Shown: positions 1 through 8,299 of the stretch, one piece after another
How positions within the stretch are numbered: the stretch's first letter is position 1
Layout: each line of letters opens with the position of its first letter
Assembly: GCA_964579855.1 (NCBI GenBank)
Contig: CAZOIM010000071.1
Span: 1-16,457 of the forward strand
Origin: JADGQA01 sp964579855
GTDB taxonomy: Bacteria; Bacteroidota; Ignavibacteria; UBA10030
Reading direction: 5' to 3'
Length of the DNA: 16,457 nucleotides
Made by a program: the position numbers and the translations under genes
Notes under the pieces: generated by a model
What the model saw: only the letters and a program-made list of their open reading frames with translations
Databases searched by the model: none
What the model was told of the DNA's origin: nothing

Positions 1-333
1 TACAGCCGAAACGGTTTGGCCCAGGAATTGACCAATCCAAGAAATGAACCGATCCTCCAAGCATATTACACATATCATTTCGACGGAATCGATATTCTTG
101 CCACGGACAGTCGGAAAGGGTTGGATAATATTCTGGGGGCAGTTGAATCCATTTACAGAGTACGCCAGCAAAATGCAATGAGCCTGCTGACAAAAATGTT
201 CTTCGATGCAAAGGCTAAAGAAATCGCCAAAATATTTCTTTCTTACCCCGATATTTCAGTATTCGATAAATTGGCGACGTACGATCCCGAACACCGAACC
301 GACTACATGGATGCGAGAACGAAAGCGCAATAG
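1..333 (+). CDS. 3' end of a DUF4835-like protein gene (partial, cut by window edge)
   Basis: The reading frame is open from base 1, so the 111 visible residues are the C-terminal part of a longer protein and no start is visible; the TTG at 16 is internal. The end contains an aromatic, helical stretch with the pattern MFFDAKAKEIAKIF, followed by a short segment ending in a DP..R..Y pattern. From memory this resembles the C-terminus of DUF4835 proteins, secreted proteins of unknown function in Bacteroidota, often encoded near coaBC and recN. That match is by pattern only. The gene converges on the HEAT-cyclophilin gene with 35 bases between the stop codons, and I see no clear hairpin there. 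Confidence 0.55.
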   Translation, partial: YSRNGLAQELTNPRNEPILQAYYTYHFDGIDILATDSRKGLDNILGAVESIYRVRQQNAMSLLTKMFFDAKAKEIAKIFLSYPDISVFDKLATYDPEHRTDYMDARTKAQ

Positions 334-368
334 CAGTTGAATCGACGAGTGCACAGTATTCCATGTTA

Positions 369-2492
369 TCATTTTATTTCTACATTCAGAATCCTGTCCC
401 CTACCTGAATATTATCCACTACCTCCATTCCTGTTGATACAGAAGCAAAGCGGGTGTACCGACCGTCGAGATGTGGTGTTGGAATATGGGTAATAAAGAA
501 TTGACACCCCTCCGTGTCTTTTCCCGAACTTGCCATTCCCATTGAACCTCGTTCGAAGTCTTCCATTCCCCATTCGGATCGAATCGCAAAACCAGGCCCT
601 CCCCAGCCATCGCCGCGTGGATCACCTCCCTGAACCACAAAATCCGGAACGACCCGGTGGAACGTAAGTCCATTGTAAAACTTTTGTTTAACAAGTTTGA
701 AGAAGGCGAGAACTGTTAAAGGTGCGTTCTCCTTGTCGAGTCGGACGGTAAACGTACCTTTCGTGGTTTTGAAAGTAACTCTTTGACTTGAACGAATCGC
801 CTCGAGCATCTTCCAATCATTCTCTGTACGAATATTTTGGACTGGCAAGGGACTTGGTCCAGAGTATTTCCTTCCGGTCAATGCAACGAGTGCATTTGCA
901 GAACCGATTGCGACGGTCCGATTAGAATCGACGAGCGATTGGACCAATACTGTGACTGCCGTAGTATCATGCAGCCGAACGAAACTCTCCTGGATCGCCA
1001 ACAGGGCTTCAGCGTCCTTCGACGAGGAGAGTTTAGAATAGGCGGAAACAAATCCGTTGACTATTCTGCCACCAAGGCCTGCCTGTTTACACATTGAGAG
1101 CAAGGAAGAGTCGGTAAATGCCGTGGCAATAAGAGTCGTGATTGCCATATCATTTCTTTCGAGTCCTCTGCCCATTTGGTCAACCAGAATTGATGGGAGG
1201 GAATCCACAAACTGCTGTTCAACCACGTGCCTTGCAAGGACTCCAGGTTGAATCATCCGCACAACAATATCCCACGCTGACATCGCTATACGTACAGAAT
1301 CACTCGTCAGACATCCAATGACGTATTGAACATTCGGCGTTGTCGGCACAAAGCTCAACGCTTCAACGAATTTTGCACGCAACAAATTTTCGGCAGATTT
1401 GCCGCTCACGAGAGGCTTAACGATTGAAAGGTCGTCGGGAAATAACCTTGCGAGTGCTACAATTGCCTCGCCTTGCACGAGGGGCGCTGAATTCGAAGGC
1501 GACGTCGCCAGACTTTTAAGCATCGCACGAATTTTGTCGCGGTACCGCGAAGAAGCCAGGATGCTGGTATCCAAGGATGCCAAAGTCACCACCGAAGTGA
1601 TCCTGAGATGATCGTTTCTGGAGCCAAGATAATTCACGAGGAGACCTACCAGGCCGGGATCTGCTTTTGCGAGGGATCCGGCGGCACGACACAATTGGAC
1701 TTCGACCCTCCAATCGGCAGATTGACTTTCGACATCTTGAAACATCTTAATCAATCTCGGTGCTTCTTCAGACTTCGTCTTCCCCAGGAGCGTCGCGAGA
1801 TTGATTCTAATCTCATCTTCCTTATCGCTCATCTGCTTCACCAGAAGATATGCCCGGTTTGAAATCTCCAGATCGATCACACGAAGCGGGGCACAGCGCA
1901 GGAGGGCGTACAGCGCAGCAGATCTGGTTTCAGAATGATTGTCCTTGAGAAGATCGAAGCACAACAAGACTCCGCGTTCGGAAGATATTTTTCGAATTGC
2001 AAACCTCCCAATGCTTAACGCCAAATCACGTTTCACACCTATATTTTTTGCAGAGGGTATGAATGCAACAACGGAATTCAGTGCATCCGAATCGCCGCAT
2101 TTTCCAAGCGCCTCAAATACACGAGGCAAGACCTGGATATCCTGTTCGGGAGTAAGTGCATTCACTAGGGATTTTTCTGCAGTGCTGGTTCCGATTTGAC
2201 CTAGTGCAAAAGCCGCCGCGGCCCGAATTTGCACGTCCTCATCCTGCAATAACGGAATTACATCAGTGACGGTTGATGTATCTTGGATATTTGCCAAAGC
2301 GATCAAAGCCCGATATCGTAAGTCCTTTTGTTTGTTCTGCAAATATGCGATGAGCCTGCCGTCGCCAAGAGACCGATTGTCTTGCAGCTCAAGGATGTCT
2401 TTCTGATCCCTGGAAAGCGATTGAGCGCACAGGCAGGGGACAAATATCAGAATCACTGCGATTGTTTTCAATATTCGTTCAAGACCAGTCAT
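369..2492 (-). CDS. Exported HEAT-repeat protein with C-terminal cyclophilin-type peptidyl-prolyl isomerase domain
   Basis: The 707-residue product starts with a signal peptide (charged start, hydrophobic core to about residue 22, likely signal peptidase I cleavage near CAQ-S), so it should act in the periplasm or at the envelope. Residues about 40-560 are alpha-helical HEAT-like repeats; the clearest is at 85-101 (DVQIRAAAAFALGQIG). Residues 572-707 form a cyclophilin domain with FHRVVPDFVVQGGD at about 611-624. Arg613 corresponds to the catalytic Arg of cyclophilins, and GCQFFI and HLDGRYTRF follow. The position of human CypA Trp121 is His, as in many bacterial cyclophilins, and the usual FGxV reads FASV. 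Cyclophilins catalyse proline cis-trans isomerisation; the repeats probably supply client binding. It is probably transcribed alone from the 354-base gap upstream. The domain calls are firm; the client is unknown. Confidence 0.9.
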   Translation of the reverse strand: MTGLERILKTIAVILIFVPCLCAQSLSRDQKDILELQDNRSLGDGRLIAYLQNKQKDLRYRALIALANIQDTSTVTDVIPLLQDEDVQIRAAAAFALGQIGTSTAEKSLVNALTPEQDIQVLPRVFEALGKCGDSDALNSVVAFIPSAKNIGVKRDLALSIGRFAIRKISSERGVLLCFDLLKDNHSETRSAALYALLRCAPLRVIDLEISNRAYLLVKQMSDKEDEIRINLATLLGKTKSEEAPRLIKMFQDVESQSADWRVEVQLCRAAGSLAKADPGLVGLLVNYLGSRNDHLRITSVVTLASLDTSILASSRYRDKIRAMLKSLATSPSNSAPLVQGEAIVALARLFPDDLSIVKPLVSGKSAENLLRAKFVEALSFVPTTPNVQYVIGCLTSDSVRIAMSAWDIVVRMIQPGVLARHVVEQQFVDSLPSILVDQMGRGLERNDMAITTLIATAFTDSSLLSMCKQAGLGGRIVNGFVSAYSKLSSSKDAEALLAIQESFVRLHDTTAVTVLVQSLVDSNRTVAIGSANALVALTGRKYSGPSPLPVQNIRTENDWKMLEAIRSSQRVTFKTTKGTFTVRLDKENAPLTVLAFFKLVKQKFYNGLTFHRVVPDFVVQGGDPRGDGWGGPGFAIRSEWGMEDFERGSMGMASSGKDTEGCQFFITHIPTPHLDGRYTRFASVSTGMEVVDNIQVGDRILNVEIK

Positions 2493-2846
2493 TATAATTT
2501 ATTCTCAAAGGTGAATTACAAGAGAGCCGGGAGTATTTTCAATTCGGACTTATATGAATTAGCATTACTGTTATTTTCGTACACGGAGCGAATTTATTGT
2601 ATCGGCGATTGAATGGATTTAAATGTGCGGTCCCCGACGAGCATAATCAATCTCAATACCAAGAAAACCATCAAACAAGCACCCTAACGGATGAGCGACA
2701 TTCCCAGATGCAATTATTGATTCTGGTGATTGAGCTTCGCCACAATGTAGTAATTCTTTGCGGAGAAATTCAATTCATCGGTTACAGAGAATACCAGGCT
2801 CAAAGTATCCAAATCCACTGGAATCTATCCCAAACAAATCGTCAGT
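2493..2846. other. 354-base gap between tatD-like and HEAT-cyclophilin genes; no confident gene
   Basis: This stretch must hold the promoter of the HEAT-cyclophilin gene and any terminator of the tatD-like gene. I see no strong GC-rich hairpin with a T-run and no good TAnnTTTG box. On the minus strand one frame carries two short protein-like pieces: 2714-2818 (34 codons from GTG, ending NYYIVAKLNHQNQ) and 2594-2671 (25 codons from ATG, hydrophobic, MVFLVLRLIMLVGD). In-frame stops separate them. They could be chance, a decayed gene, or a dispersed intergenic repeat. Confidence 0.5.
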
Positions 2847-3674
2847 TCACGTAATTCGGATTTTGTCTAGTCCAAACAGTCTTTTCGCATTCAATGAGGT
2901 CACATTGGCGACCTCTTCCTCTGTCAAACCAAGGTATTCAGAGATCTTTCTTCCTATATGTACAATATTCGACGGTTCATTTCTTTTACCCCTCTGCGGC
3001 ACGGGCGCCAAATAGGGAGAATCCGTTTCGAGAAGAATGTTATCGCAACCGATTTCTACCAGAGTCTTTGCTACAGGCGAGTTCTTGAACGTGACGATAC
3101 CCGGATACGAAACGAAGAAGCCGCCGCTAAACAGATGCGAAGCATCGGTCGCTGATCCCGTGAAACAATGAAAGACTCCCCTGCCAAAAGTTTTGTATTG
3201 ACCGTAAACCTCGCCGCCACTCCTCCAATCTGCATGCTCTGAAACATTCTGATCAACAATTTCGATTGTCTCTTCAAGAGATTCCCGGGTATGAATGACT
3301 ATCGGAAGATTTCTACGTATTGCGAGGTTGATCTGATCTTTGAAAATCCTCTGTTGTGTATCGCGTGGAGAATAATCGTAGTGATAGTCAAGACCTATTT
3401 CACCGATCCCGACGACCTTTGGATGATTGGACATGGATTCAATTTCTTGTAGCACTCCATCGGTAGCCTTCATTGCTTCGTGAGGATGTATCCCAACGCA
3501 TGCGTAGATAATTTCGTATTTCTCAGACAATGCCAGAGCTTCACGACTGGTCCGCTCATCCGTTCCTGGTACAACAATCTTCTCAATTCCAGCCTCTTGA
3601 GCCCTTAGAATGACTTCGTCCAGATCTTTGCCAAAGTCTTCGTTAAAAAGATGGGCGTGCGAATCAATATACAT
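2847..3674 (-). CDS. TatD-family metal-dependent hydrolase / DNase
   Basis: The 275-residue protein has the full TatD TIM-barrel signature: metal-binding HxH at His6/His8 (DSHAHLF), Glu92 in GEIGLDYHYD, His128 in PIVIHTRES, His169 in VFHCFTGS and Asp218 in LLETDSPYLAP. TatD enzymes are cytoplasmic two-metal hydrolases with 3'-5' exonuclease or other phosphodiesterase activity; the name comes from E. coli and does not imply a role in Tat export. The protein is slightly longer than the usual 255-265 residues because of a hydrophilic insertion at about 142-165. The gene starts 24 bases after the TonB receptor stop and is probably co-transcribed with it. ATG start; the ORF begins directly at the HxH strand, as is normal for the family. 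Confidence 0.93.
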   Translation of the reverse strand: MYIDSHAHLFNEDFGKDLDEVILRAQEAGIEKIVVPGTDERTSREALALSEKYEIIYACVGIHPHEAMKATDGVLQEIESMSNHPKVVGIGEIGLDYHYDYSPRDTQQRIFKDQINLAIRRNLPIVIHTRESLEETIEIVDQNVSEHADWRSGGEVYGQYKTFGRGVFHCFTGSATDASHLFSGGFFVSYPGIVTFKNSPVAKTLVEIGCDNILLETDSPYLAPVPQRGKRNEPSNIVHIGRKISEYLGLTEEEVANVTSLNAKRLFGLDKIRIT

Positions 3675-3698
3675 GGACGAGTTGAGTAAACAGGTTAG

Positions 3699-5897
3699 TC
3701 AAAAGAGACCATCAAGAGTGAAACTTACCATCCGGACGGGGGCCAGATTCCCAATGAGCTCGACGAAGTGATAGTTAAACATATTCGTAATGTTCAGACC
3801 AATCCGCAACGGTAATCCCGCACCTGATAATTCGTAAAATGCCCTCACATCTGCAACTTTGATGGGAACCCTCTGATCTCCATCAATTATTGGAGCAAGC
3901 CGAACCAAATTCTCGTCGATAGCTTCAACGCGGCTCATGTACCGATAGTCTGTTTCTAGGGTGAATTGCTCAATCGCTAACTGTAGCGATCCATAGAAGG
4001 TGTTACGGGGACGAAACTTCAACACTTCACCGGTCGATAAGTCCTTGGAATCTATGTATGTATAACCCAATTCTCCGTGGAGCAACTTGTCCACGATGTT
4101 GCATTTGAGGTCAATTTCCGTCCCACGAATTCTTGCGCGGGTCACATTCGCGAATTCGATCGCAATTGGATTTGAAGTTGTGTCGACCCCGGGTTCTATC
4201 AAATCCTTGAAATCATTTTCAAACAAAGCCCAGTCCAGCAGCAGTTGATCCGATATTGCGTGCGACAAGCCCAGCTCATACGATATGCTGCTTTCGGCGT
4301 GAAGATTGGGATTGGGCACGATGTTCAAAACACTCACGCCCGTGCTGACACTGGTGTAAAGCTCGCTGATTGCCGGGTATCGAAAACCTGTCCCCAGGGA
4401 TGCACGGAAGGAAGTTGCATCATCCAGGGAATAGACAAACCCCACCTTTGGATTCAATTGTGAGCCGCTGGTGAGTACTGATACTCGTTGCCAATCATAT
4501 CTTGCGCCGGCAGTCAATTTCATTGCGCCATTCATGGTCCACTCATCTTGAGCAAAGACCGCCGCCCCAACACCGGGGTGGACCCCAAAGAGGTTGGAGG
4601 TCACTCTATCATAATTTGCTGCAAGACCTGCAGTGAGAATGTTTGCCGAGTTGAATGCAAATGTGGCCTCTGCCTCAGTGTAGAACAAATGAGATGTGGA
4701 CACATTGTTGACTCTCCCTGAGCTGTCATCTCGCCAAAAATTCCCGTAGTAGATCCCTTTCACGTTATAGAACAATTTGTCCGAAACGAATTCTTTGTAC
4801 GCAAAACTCACGTTGCCACGATTTGTCCAGACACTACCGTTGATCTGTGAATCAGCCGGTTTTGTTGCTTCGCGGAGGCTTTTCCACCAAAAGTAATTTC
4901 CGTGGATCCGTTCATTCAAATTGCCGATGAGCGTTATGCTCTGAGTCGGTGTAAGATCGTATATTGTCTTGACATAGAAATCCCATCGATGATAGGCATC
5001 GTTTTGTCGGTAACTATCATCCACAGTTCGTGAAATGCTTGCCAGGTATTTTAAAGGTCCGATCTTATTCGAAACACTCACATACCCTCCCGAATTGAAC
5101 CTGGACTTCGATGACCAGTCCCATTCGGGATAGCCTGGATCGCTGTAGACCCCCGAATAGAAACGGAAGCCGACCTGAGGTTTATCAGGTATGTCCTTTG
5201 TTATTACGTTGATTACGCCACCCAGAGCGCTCGATCCGTATAGTGCCGAGCCTGCTCCTTTGACGATTTCGATACGGTCAATTTGAAAAATCGGTATTGT
5301 TTCCCAGGTTATTTCGCCTGTATCTCCGGTAAGATAGGGGAGCCCGTCAAAGAGCAAGAGAACTCGCGTTCCCACTCCCCTGCTGTAACCGCTCGAACCA
5401 CGAATGTTTACTTGATCATACATCATATTTACGCCCGGAACATAGCGTAGGGCATCATCAAGGGTTGTAGGGACTCGTAGCGAAAGCGCCTTGGCAGAAA
5501 CTGTCGATATGCTGACAGGAACATCGCGTGAACTTTGTTCTCTCCTGCTCGCAGTCACGACGACTTGTTGTGTTTCCACTTCCTGAGGTATCACATGGAC
5601 TTCCAGAACGACGAGGCTGTCAGGGTGAACGACAAACGGAACAGACCTCCGAGCATAGCCAAGCATCGATATCACCGCGGTGTGTTGTCCGCTTGATACC
5701 CGATTAATTTGAAAATTTCCGGAAGTATCCGTTGTCGTCCCGAGAAAAGTACCTTGAATGAGGACATTGGCTCCAACCAGCGGTAGTCCGGAGTTTGCGT
5801 CATCGACCTTTCCACGTATCACACCCGTTTCATTCTGGGCGGACGCAAGAAGGGGTATGAACAGTATCGCGAAGAATATGAATGGCCGAGGAATCAA
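3699..5897 (-). CDS. TonB-dependent outer-membrane receptor with carboxypeptidase-regulatory-like N-terminal domain
   Basis: The 732-residue protein opens with a signal peptide (hydrophobic to LLASA, cleavage near residue 20). A carboxypeptidase-D regulatory-like beta-sandwich follows at about 26-108 (VIRGKVDD, LVGANV, GTTTDTSGNF). A TonB-box-like strand lies at 111-116 (QVVVTA), then the plug domain at about 120-235, with VNIRGSSG, IEIVKGAGSALYGSSALGG and VINVITKD. The beta-barrel fills the rest and ends in a terminal Phe, as expected for an outer-membrane barrel. It imports an unknown ligand, such as a metal chelate, cofactor or oligomer, using TonB energy. The only workable start is TTG at 5897-5895, which overlaps the TGA of the upstream lipoprotein gene as TTGA, suggesting translational coupling. 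No Shine-Dalgarno is visible. The substrate cannot be read from the sequence. Confidence 0.93.
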   Translation of the reverse strand: MIPRPFIFFAILFIPLLASAQNETGVIRGKVDDANSGLPLVGANVLIQGTFLGTTTDTSGNFQINRVSSGQHTAVISMLGYARRSVPFVVHPDSLVVLEVHVIPQEVETQQVVVTASRREQSSRDVPVSISTVSAKALSLRVPTTLDDALRYVPGVNMMYDQVNIRGSSGYSRGVGTRVLLLFDGLPYLTGDTGEITWETIPIFQIDRIEIVKGAGSALYGSSALGGVINVITKDIPDKPQVGFRFYSGVYSDPGYPEWDWSSKSRFNSGGYVSVSNKIGPLKYLASISRTVDDSYRQNDAYHRWDFYVKTIYDLTPTQSITLIGNLNERIHGNYFWWKSLREATKPADSQINGSVWTNRGNVSFAYKEFVSDKLFYNVKGIYYGNFWRDDSSGRVNNVSTSHLFYTEAEATFAFNSANILTAGLAANYDRVTSNLFGVHPGVGAAVFAQDEWTMNGAMKLTAGARYDWQRVSVLTSGSQLNPKVGFVYSLDDATSFRASLGTGFRYPAISELYTSVSTGVSVLNIVPNPNLHAESSISYELGLSHAISDQLLLDWALFENDFKDLIEPGVDTTSNPIAIEFANVTRARIRGTEIDLKCNIVDKLLHGELGYTYIDSKDLSTGEVLKFRPRNTFYGSLQLAIEQFTLETDYRYMSRVEAIDENLVRLAPIIDGDQRVPIKVADVRAFYELSGAGLPLRIGLNITNMFNYHFVELIGNLAPVRMVSFTLDGLF

Positions 5898-6406
5898 AAT
5901 GGTTGAGTTGGAGGATTGTGAAAGTCAACATTTACGTCGATGCCCGACTCGATAAAACCATCAGTGACACGAATAACACGCGGAACAGCTGGATTGGACA
6001 GGTCCTTCGCCACACCAACGACGCGAAGTTTGCGGATGGTGCTAAAATCTGGCGCAATATGTTGAATCACGCCAATGTACTTGTAGGTTCCAACCGGCAA
6101 TGGGAAAAAGTAACGTACTGAATCGACGTAGGAGGATAAATTCTCAACGAACGACGGGTAGAGAAAAATAGTCGGAGGACTTGAAAAGAGTCCGCCAATG
6201 ACCAGGCTTGAATCAAGTGGATAAATTTGCGATGCGAAAATCCATAAATTTGAAAGGCTGTCCGGAGAAGATGGGGTTCCAGGCCAGGTGCCGTCTGCAA
6301 AATAGACAGTGCCGCTGATTCCGGGGATGGGCGGAGGTGACGGAGATAAGCCGCCGTTGCAGCTTATCCAAACGACTGCAAAAAGAACCAGGATTCCATT
6401 TTTCAT
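5894..6406 (-). CDS. Small putative lipoprotein, partner of the TonB receptor
   Basis: The frame is open for 197 codons, but I choose the internal ATG at 6406 (170 residues). That start gives a clean lipoprotein signal, MKNGILVLFAVVWISC, with lipidated Cys16; the upstream 27 residues are polar and unlike a signal. The mature part starts with a Ser/Pro-rich spacer, then a beta-rich domain beginning GISGTVYFADGTWPG and ending SGIDVNVDFHNPP. This looks like a prealbumin / carboxypeptidase-regulatory-like fold (inference). No enzyme motif is seen. The stop overlaps the start of the receptor gene by four bases, so the two products are probably made together and meet at the outer membrane. I do not recognise a named family; a surface or periplasmic accessory to the receptor is the simplest reading. 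Confidence 0.75.
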   Translation of the reverse strand: MKNGILVLFAVVWISCNGGLSPSPPPIPGISGTVYFADGTWPGTPSSPDSLSNLWIFASQIYPLDSSLVIGGLFSSPPTIFLYPSFVENLSSYVDSVRYFFPLPVGTYKYIGVIQHIAPDFSTIRKLRVVGVAKDLSNPAVPRVIRVTDGFIESGIDVNVDFHNPPTQPF

Positions 6407-6416
6407 GACTGTGCGA

Positions 6417-6447
6417 AAAAAGTAGCGATAAGCGAATTGAAATGCAA
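6417..6447 (-). promoter_or_regulatory. Possible Bacteroidota-type promoter of the lipoprotein-receptor operon
   Basis: On the minus strand, TTG (6447-6445) is followed after 20 bases by TACTTTTT (6424-6417), a partial match to the -7 consensus TAnnTTTG. The expected transcription start would lie only a few bases before the ATG at 6406, which fits that start choice better than the longer frame. The match is imperfect and could be chance. Confidence 0.3.
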
Positions 6448-6534
6448 CGCTTTCATTGTTTGCATCAGGCTTCTGTGGCGAGTGCATATTGCAGAATCCA
6501 TTACCGCACTGCGTAACGTTCTAATTTCGTTTTG

Positions 6535-6547
6535 ACAAAGTCTTTGT
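6535..6547. repeat. Short perfect inverted repeat in the divergent intergenic region
   Basis: ACAAAG-T-CTTTGT: 6-base arms around a single central base, between the divergently transcribed lipoprotein and ubiE genes and upstream of both putative promoters. It could be a repressor or activator site, but a repeat this short also occurs by chance. Confidence 0.25.
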
Positions 6548-6612
6548 TACTTCCGACGACTAGTTGTCATTCAGACCAAATGGCAAAAAAACGATTCCGT
6601 TCAGATTTAGGC

Positions 6613-6644
6613 ATTGGAATTGTTGGCTCTCTTCTGTATATTTG
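6613..6644 (+). promoter_or_regulatory. Putative Bacteroidota-type promoter of the ubiE-mqnD operon
   Basis: ATTG at 6613-6616, a 20-base spacer, then TATATTTG at 6637-6644, an exact match to the TAnnTTTG -7 element used by the Bacteroidota primary sigma factor, with the expected spacing to a -33 TTG. Transcription would start near 6651. That lies inside the longest possible ubiE reading frame (from TTG at 6532) and so argues for a ubiE start at 6673 or 6709. Confidence 0.5.
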
Positions 6645-6708
6645 CTTTCCAAGTCTTACACGAATTCAGTCAATGATCCCCCGAAGTGCAGCAATCGGCT
6701 ATCCCTCA

Positions 6709-7455
6709 ATGACTCTCCCAGTATTCGAAGGAAAATCCACCGACCAGGAATACGTTCGTTCGTTGTTTGACGGCATAGCATCCCACTACGATTTTCTGAA
6801 TCATTTCCTGAGTTCAGGTTTCGATATCCTCTGGCGCAAACGGGCTATACGATTACTTCTGGAATTGCATCCGCGATACGTGCTGGACGTGGCAACCGGG
6901 ACTGCGGATTTGGCATTAGAGGCAGCGCAATCGTTGGGTGCAAGTGTGGTGGGTATCGATATTTCGAATGAAATGTTGGCAATTGGGAGAAAGAAAGTTT
7001 CCCGACGTGGTCTCGACGAACTAATAATCCTAAAAGAGGGCACCGCTGAATCTCTCGAATTTGCAGATGGCACATTCGATGCTGTAACCGTTGCTTTCGG
7101 CGTGAGAAATTTCACAGATGTCCGTCAGGGCCTTGCCGAAATGTACAGAGTGTTGAAGCACAATGGTACTGCAATAGTCCTCGAGTTCTCCCGACCTCGA
7201 ACGCTTCCATTCAAACAACTCTATAAATTCTACTTCGAACGAATCCTTCCATTCATCGGCGGCCTTGTTTCGAGAAGCCGTGAATCTTACGATTATTTGC
7301 CAAAGTCAGTGAGGGAATTCCCCGACGACAAAGCATTTCTTGACCTTCTTGACTCCATCGGTTTTTCGAACGCTCAACAATACCGTTTGACATTTGGGAT
7401 TGCAACAATATACATCGGCACCAAAAAGAATTTGGCCCTCATTTCATCAAAGTAG
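6709..7455 (+). CDS. ubiE: Demethylmenaquinone methyltransferase (UbiE/MenG)
   Basis: SAM-dependent C-methyltransferase that converts demethylmenaquinone to menaquinone, the last step of the pathway. With the ATG at 6709 the protein has 248 residues, the usual family length. Landmarks are VRSLFDGIASHYDFLNHFLS near the start, SAM motif I VLDVATGTADLAL (about 58-70), VVGIDIS, the UbiE signature VAFGVRNFTD followed by MYRVLKHNG, and YDYLPKSVREFPD near the end. The frame stays open upstream to TTG 6532, but those 59 residues are absent from the family and contain the putative promoter. ATG 6673 (260 residues) is a possible alternative. No Shine-Dalgarno is seen before either. mqnD follows after 3 bases, so this is the first gene of a plus-strand menaquinone operon. 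Confidence 0.93.
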   Translation: MTLPVFEGKSTDQEYVRSLFDGIASHYDFLNHFLSSGFDILWRKRAIRLLLELHPRYVLDVATGTADLALEAAQSLGASVVGIDISNEMLAIGRKKVSRRGLDELIILKEGTAESLEFADGTFDAVTVAFGVRNFTDVRQGLAEMYRVLKHNGTAIVLEFSRPRTLPFKQLYKFYFERILPFIGGLVSRSRESYDYLPKSVREFPDDKAFLDLLDSIGFSNAQQYRLTFGIATIYIGTKKNLALISSK

Positions 7456-7458
7456 AGA

Positions 7459-8286
7459 ATGCTCATTCGAGTTGGACATAGCCCCGATCCTGACGACGCA
7501 TTCATGTTTTACGGACTCGCGTCCGGACGAGTAAAGCTTGACGACATCACAATCGAGCACGTTATGGAGGATATTCAATCCTTGAACGTCCGGGCCATGA
7601 AGGGTGATCTTGAAGTGACAGCGATCTCTGCCCACGCATTCCCATACGTCGCTGACCGTTATTGGATTATGGCAACCGGCGCAAGCATGGGAGAAGGATA
7701 CGGGCCGGTGATAGTATCAAAGAAATACAAGACTCTTGATGATTTGAAGGGCAAAAGGGTCGCAACACCGGGAAAACTCACAACTGCCTCGCTATTGTTC
7801 AAAATTTTCACGACCGACATCGAAAATATCGATATCCCCTTTGACCAGATCCTGGATAATATCAACGAAGGTAAATTTGACGCCGGCCTTATTATCCATG
7901 AAGGCCAAGTTACCTATGCCGCCCAGGGGTTCCATAAGATCCTTGATTTTGGAGAGATGTGGGCACAAAAATTCAACAAATTGCCCCTTCCACTTGGCTT
8001 GGATGTTGTTAGAAAGGATTTAGGTGAACCTCTCGCACGACGTCTATCCGATGGTCTGAAGCAGAGCATTCATTACGGTTATACACACCAGGATGATTCG
8101 GTCCCCTATGCGCTCAAGTTCGGCAGGGGCATAAGTCGGGATCTCGGGGAACGCTTTGTGAAAATGTATGTCAGTGAATTGACGATTGATATGGGTGAAC
8201 AAGGAAAGAAAGCTCTCGAATTACTGTTCCAACTCGGAGCTCAAAAGAAACTCATTCCATTTGTTCCTTCCATTACTTTGATCTGA
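7459..8286 (+). CDS. mqnD: 1,4-dihydroxy-6-naphthoate synthase MqnD
   Basis: Converts cyclic dehypoxanthinyl futalosine to 1,4-dihydroxy-6-naphthoate in the futalosine route to menaquinone. The 275-residue protein has the periplasmic-binding-protein-like fold of MqnA/MqnD. MqnD-specific motifs are HSPDPDDAFMFYGL at 7-20, GYGPVIVSKK, the HEGQVTYA block with His147 (the family's catalytic His), and KLPLPLG at 174-180. This pattern separates it from MqnA, which here is the C-terminal half of the fused protein at 11286-13151. It is soluble, with no signal peptide. The start is only 3 bases after the ubiE stop with no clear Shine-Dalgarno, consistent with coupled translation. Confidence 0.95.
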   Translation: MLIRVGHSPDPDDAFMFYGLASGRVKLDDITIEHVMEDIQSLNVRAMKGDLEVTAISAHAFPYVADRYWIMATGASMGEGYGPVIVSKKYKTLDDLKGKRVATPGKLTTASLLFKIFTTDIENIDIPFDQILDNINEGKFDAGLIIHEGQVTYAAQGFHKILDFGEMWAQKFNKLPLPLGLDVVRKDLGEPLARRLSDGLKQSIHYGYTHQDDSVPYALKFGRGISRDLGERFVKMYVSELTIDMGEQGKKALELLFQLGAQKKLIPFVPSITLI

Positions 8287-8299
8287 ATCGGAATCTTTG

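Noticed and set aside
334..368. Terminator between the two convergent genes at the left
   Set aside because: I could not find a stable stem-loop in the 35-base gap.
6407..6487. Longer start (ATG 6487) for the lipoprotein gene
   Set aside because: The extra 27 residues are polar and would bury the lipoprotein signal that begins cleanly at ATG 6406; the putative promoter also lies in this stretch.
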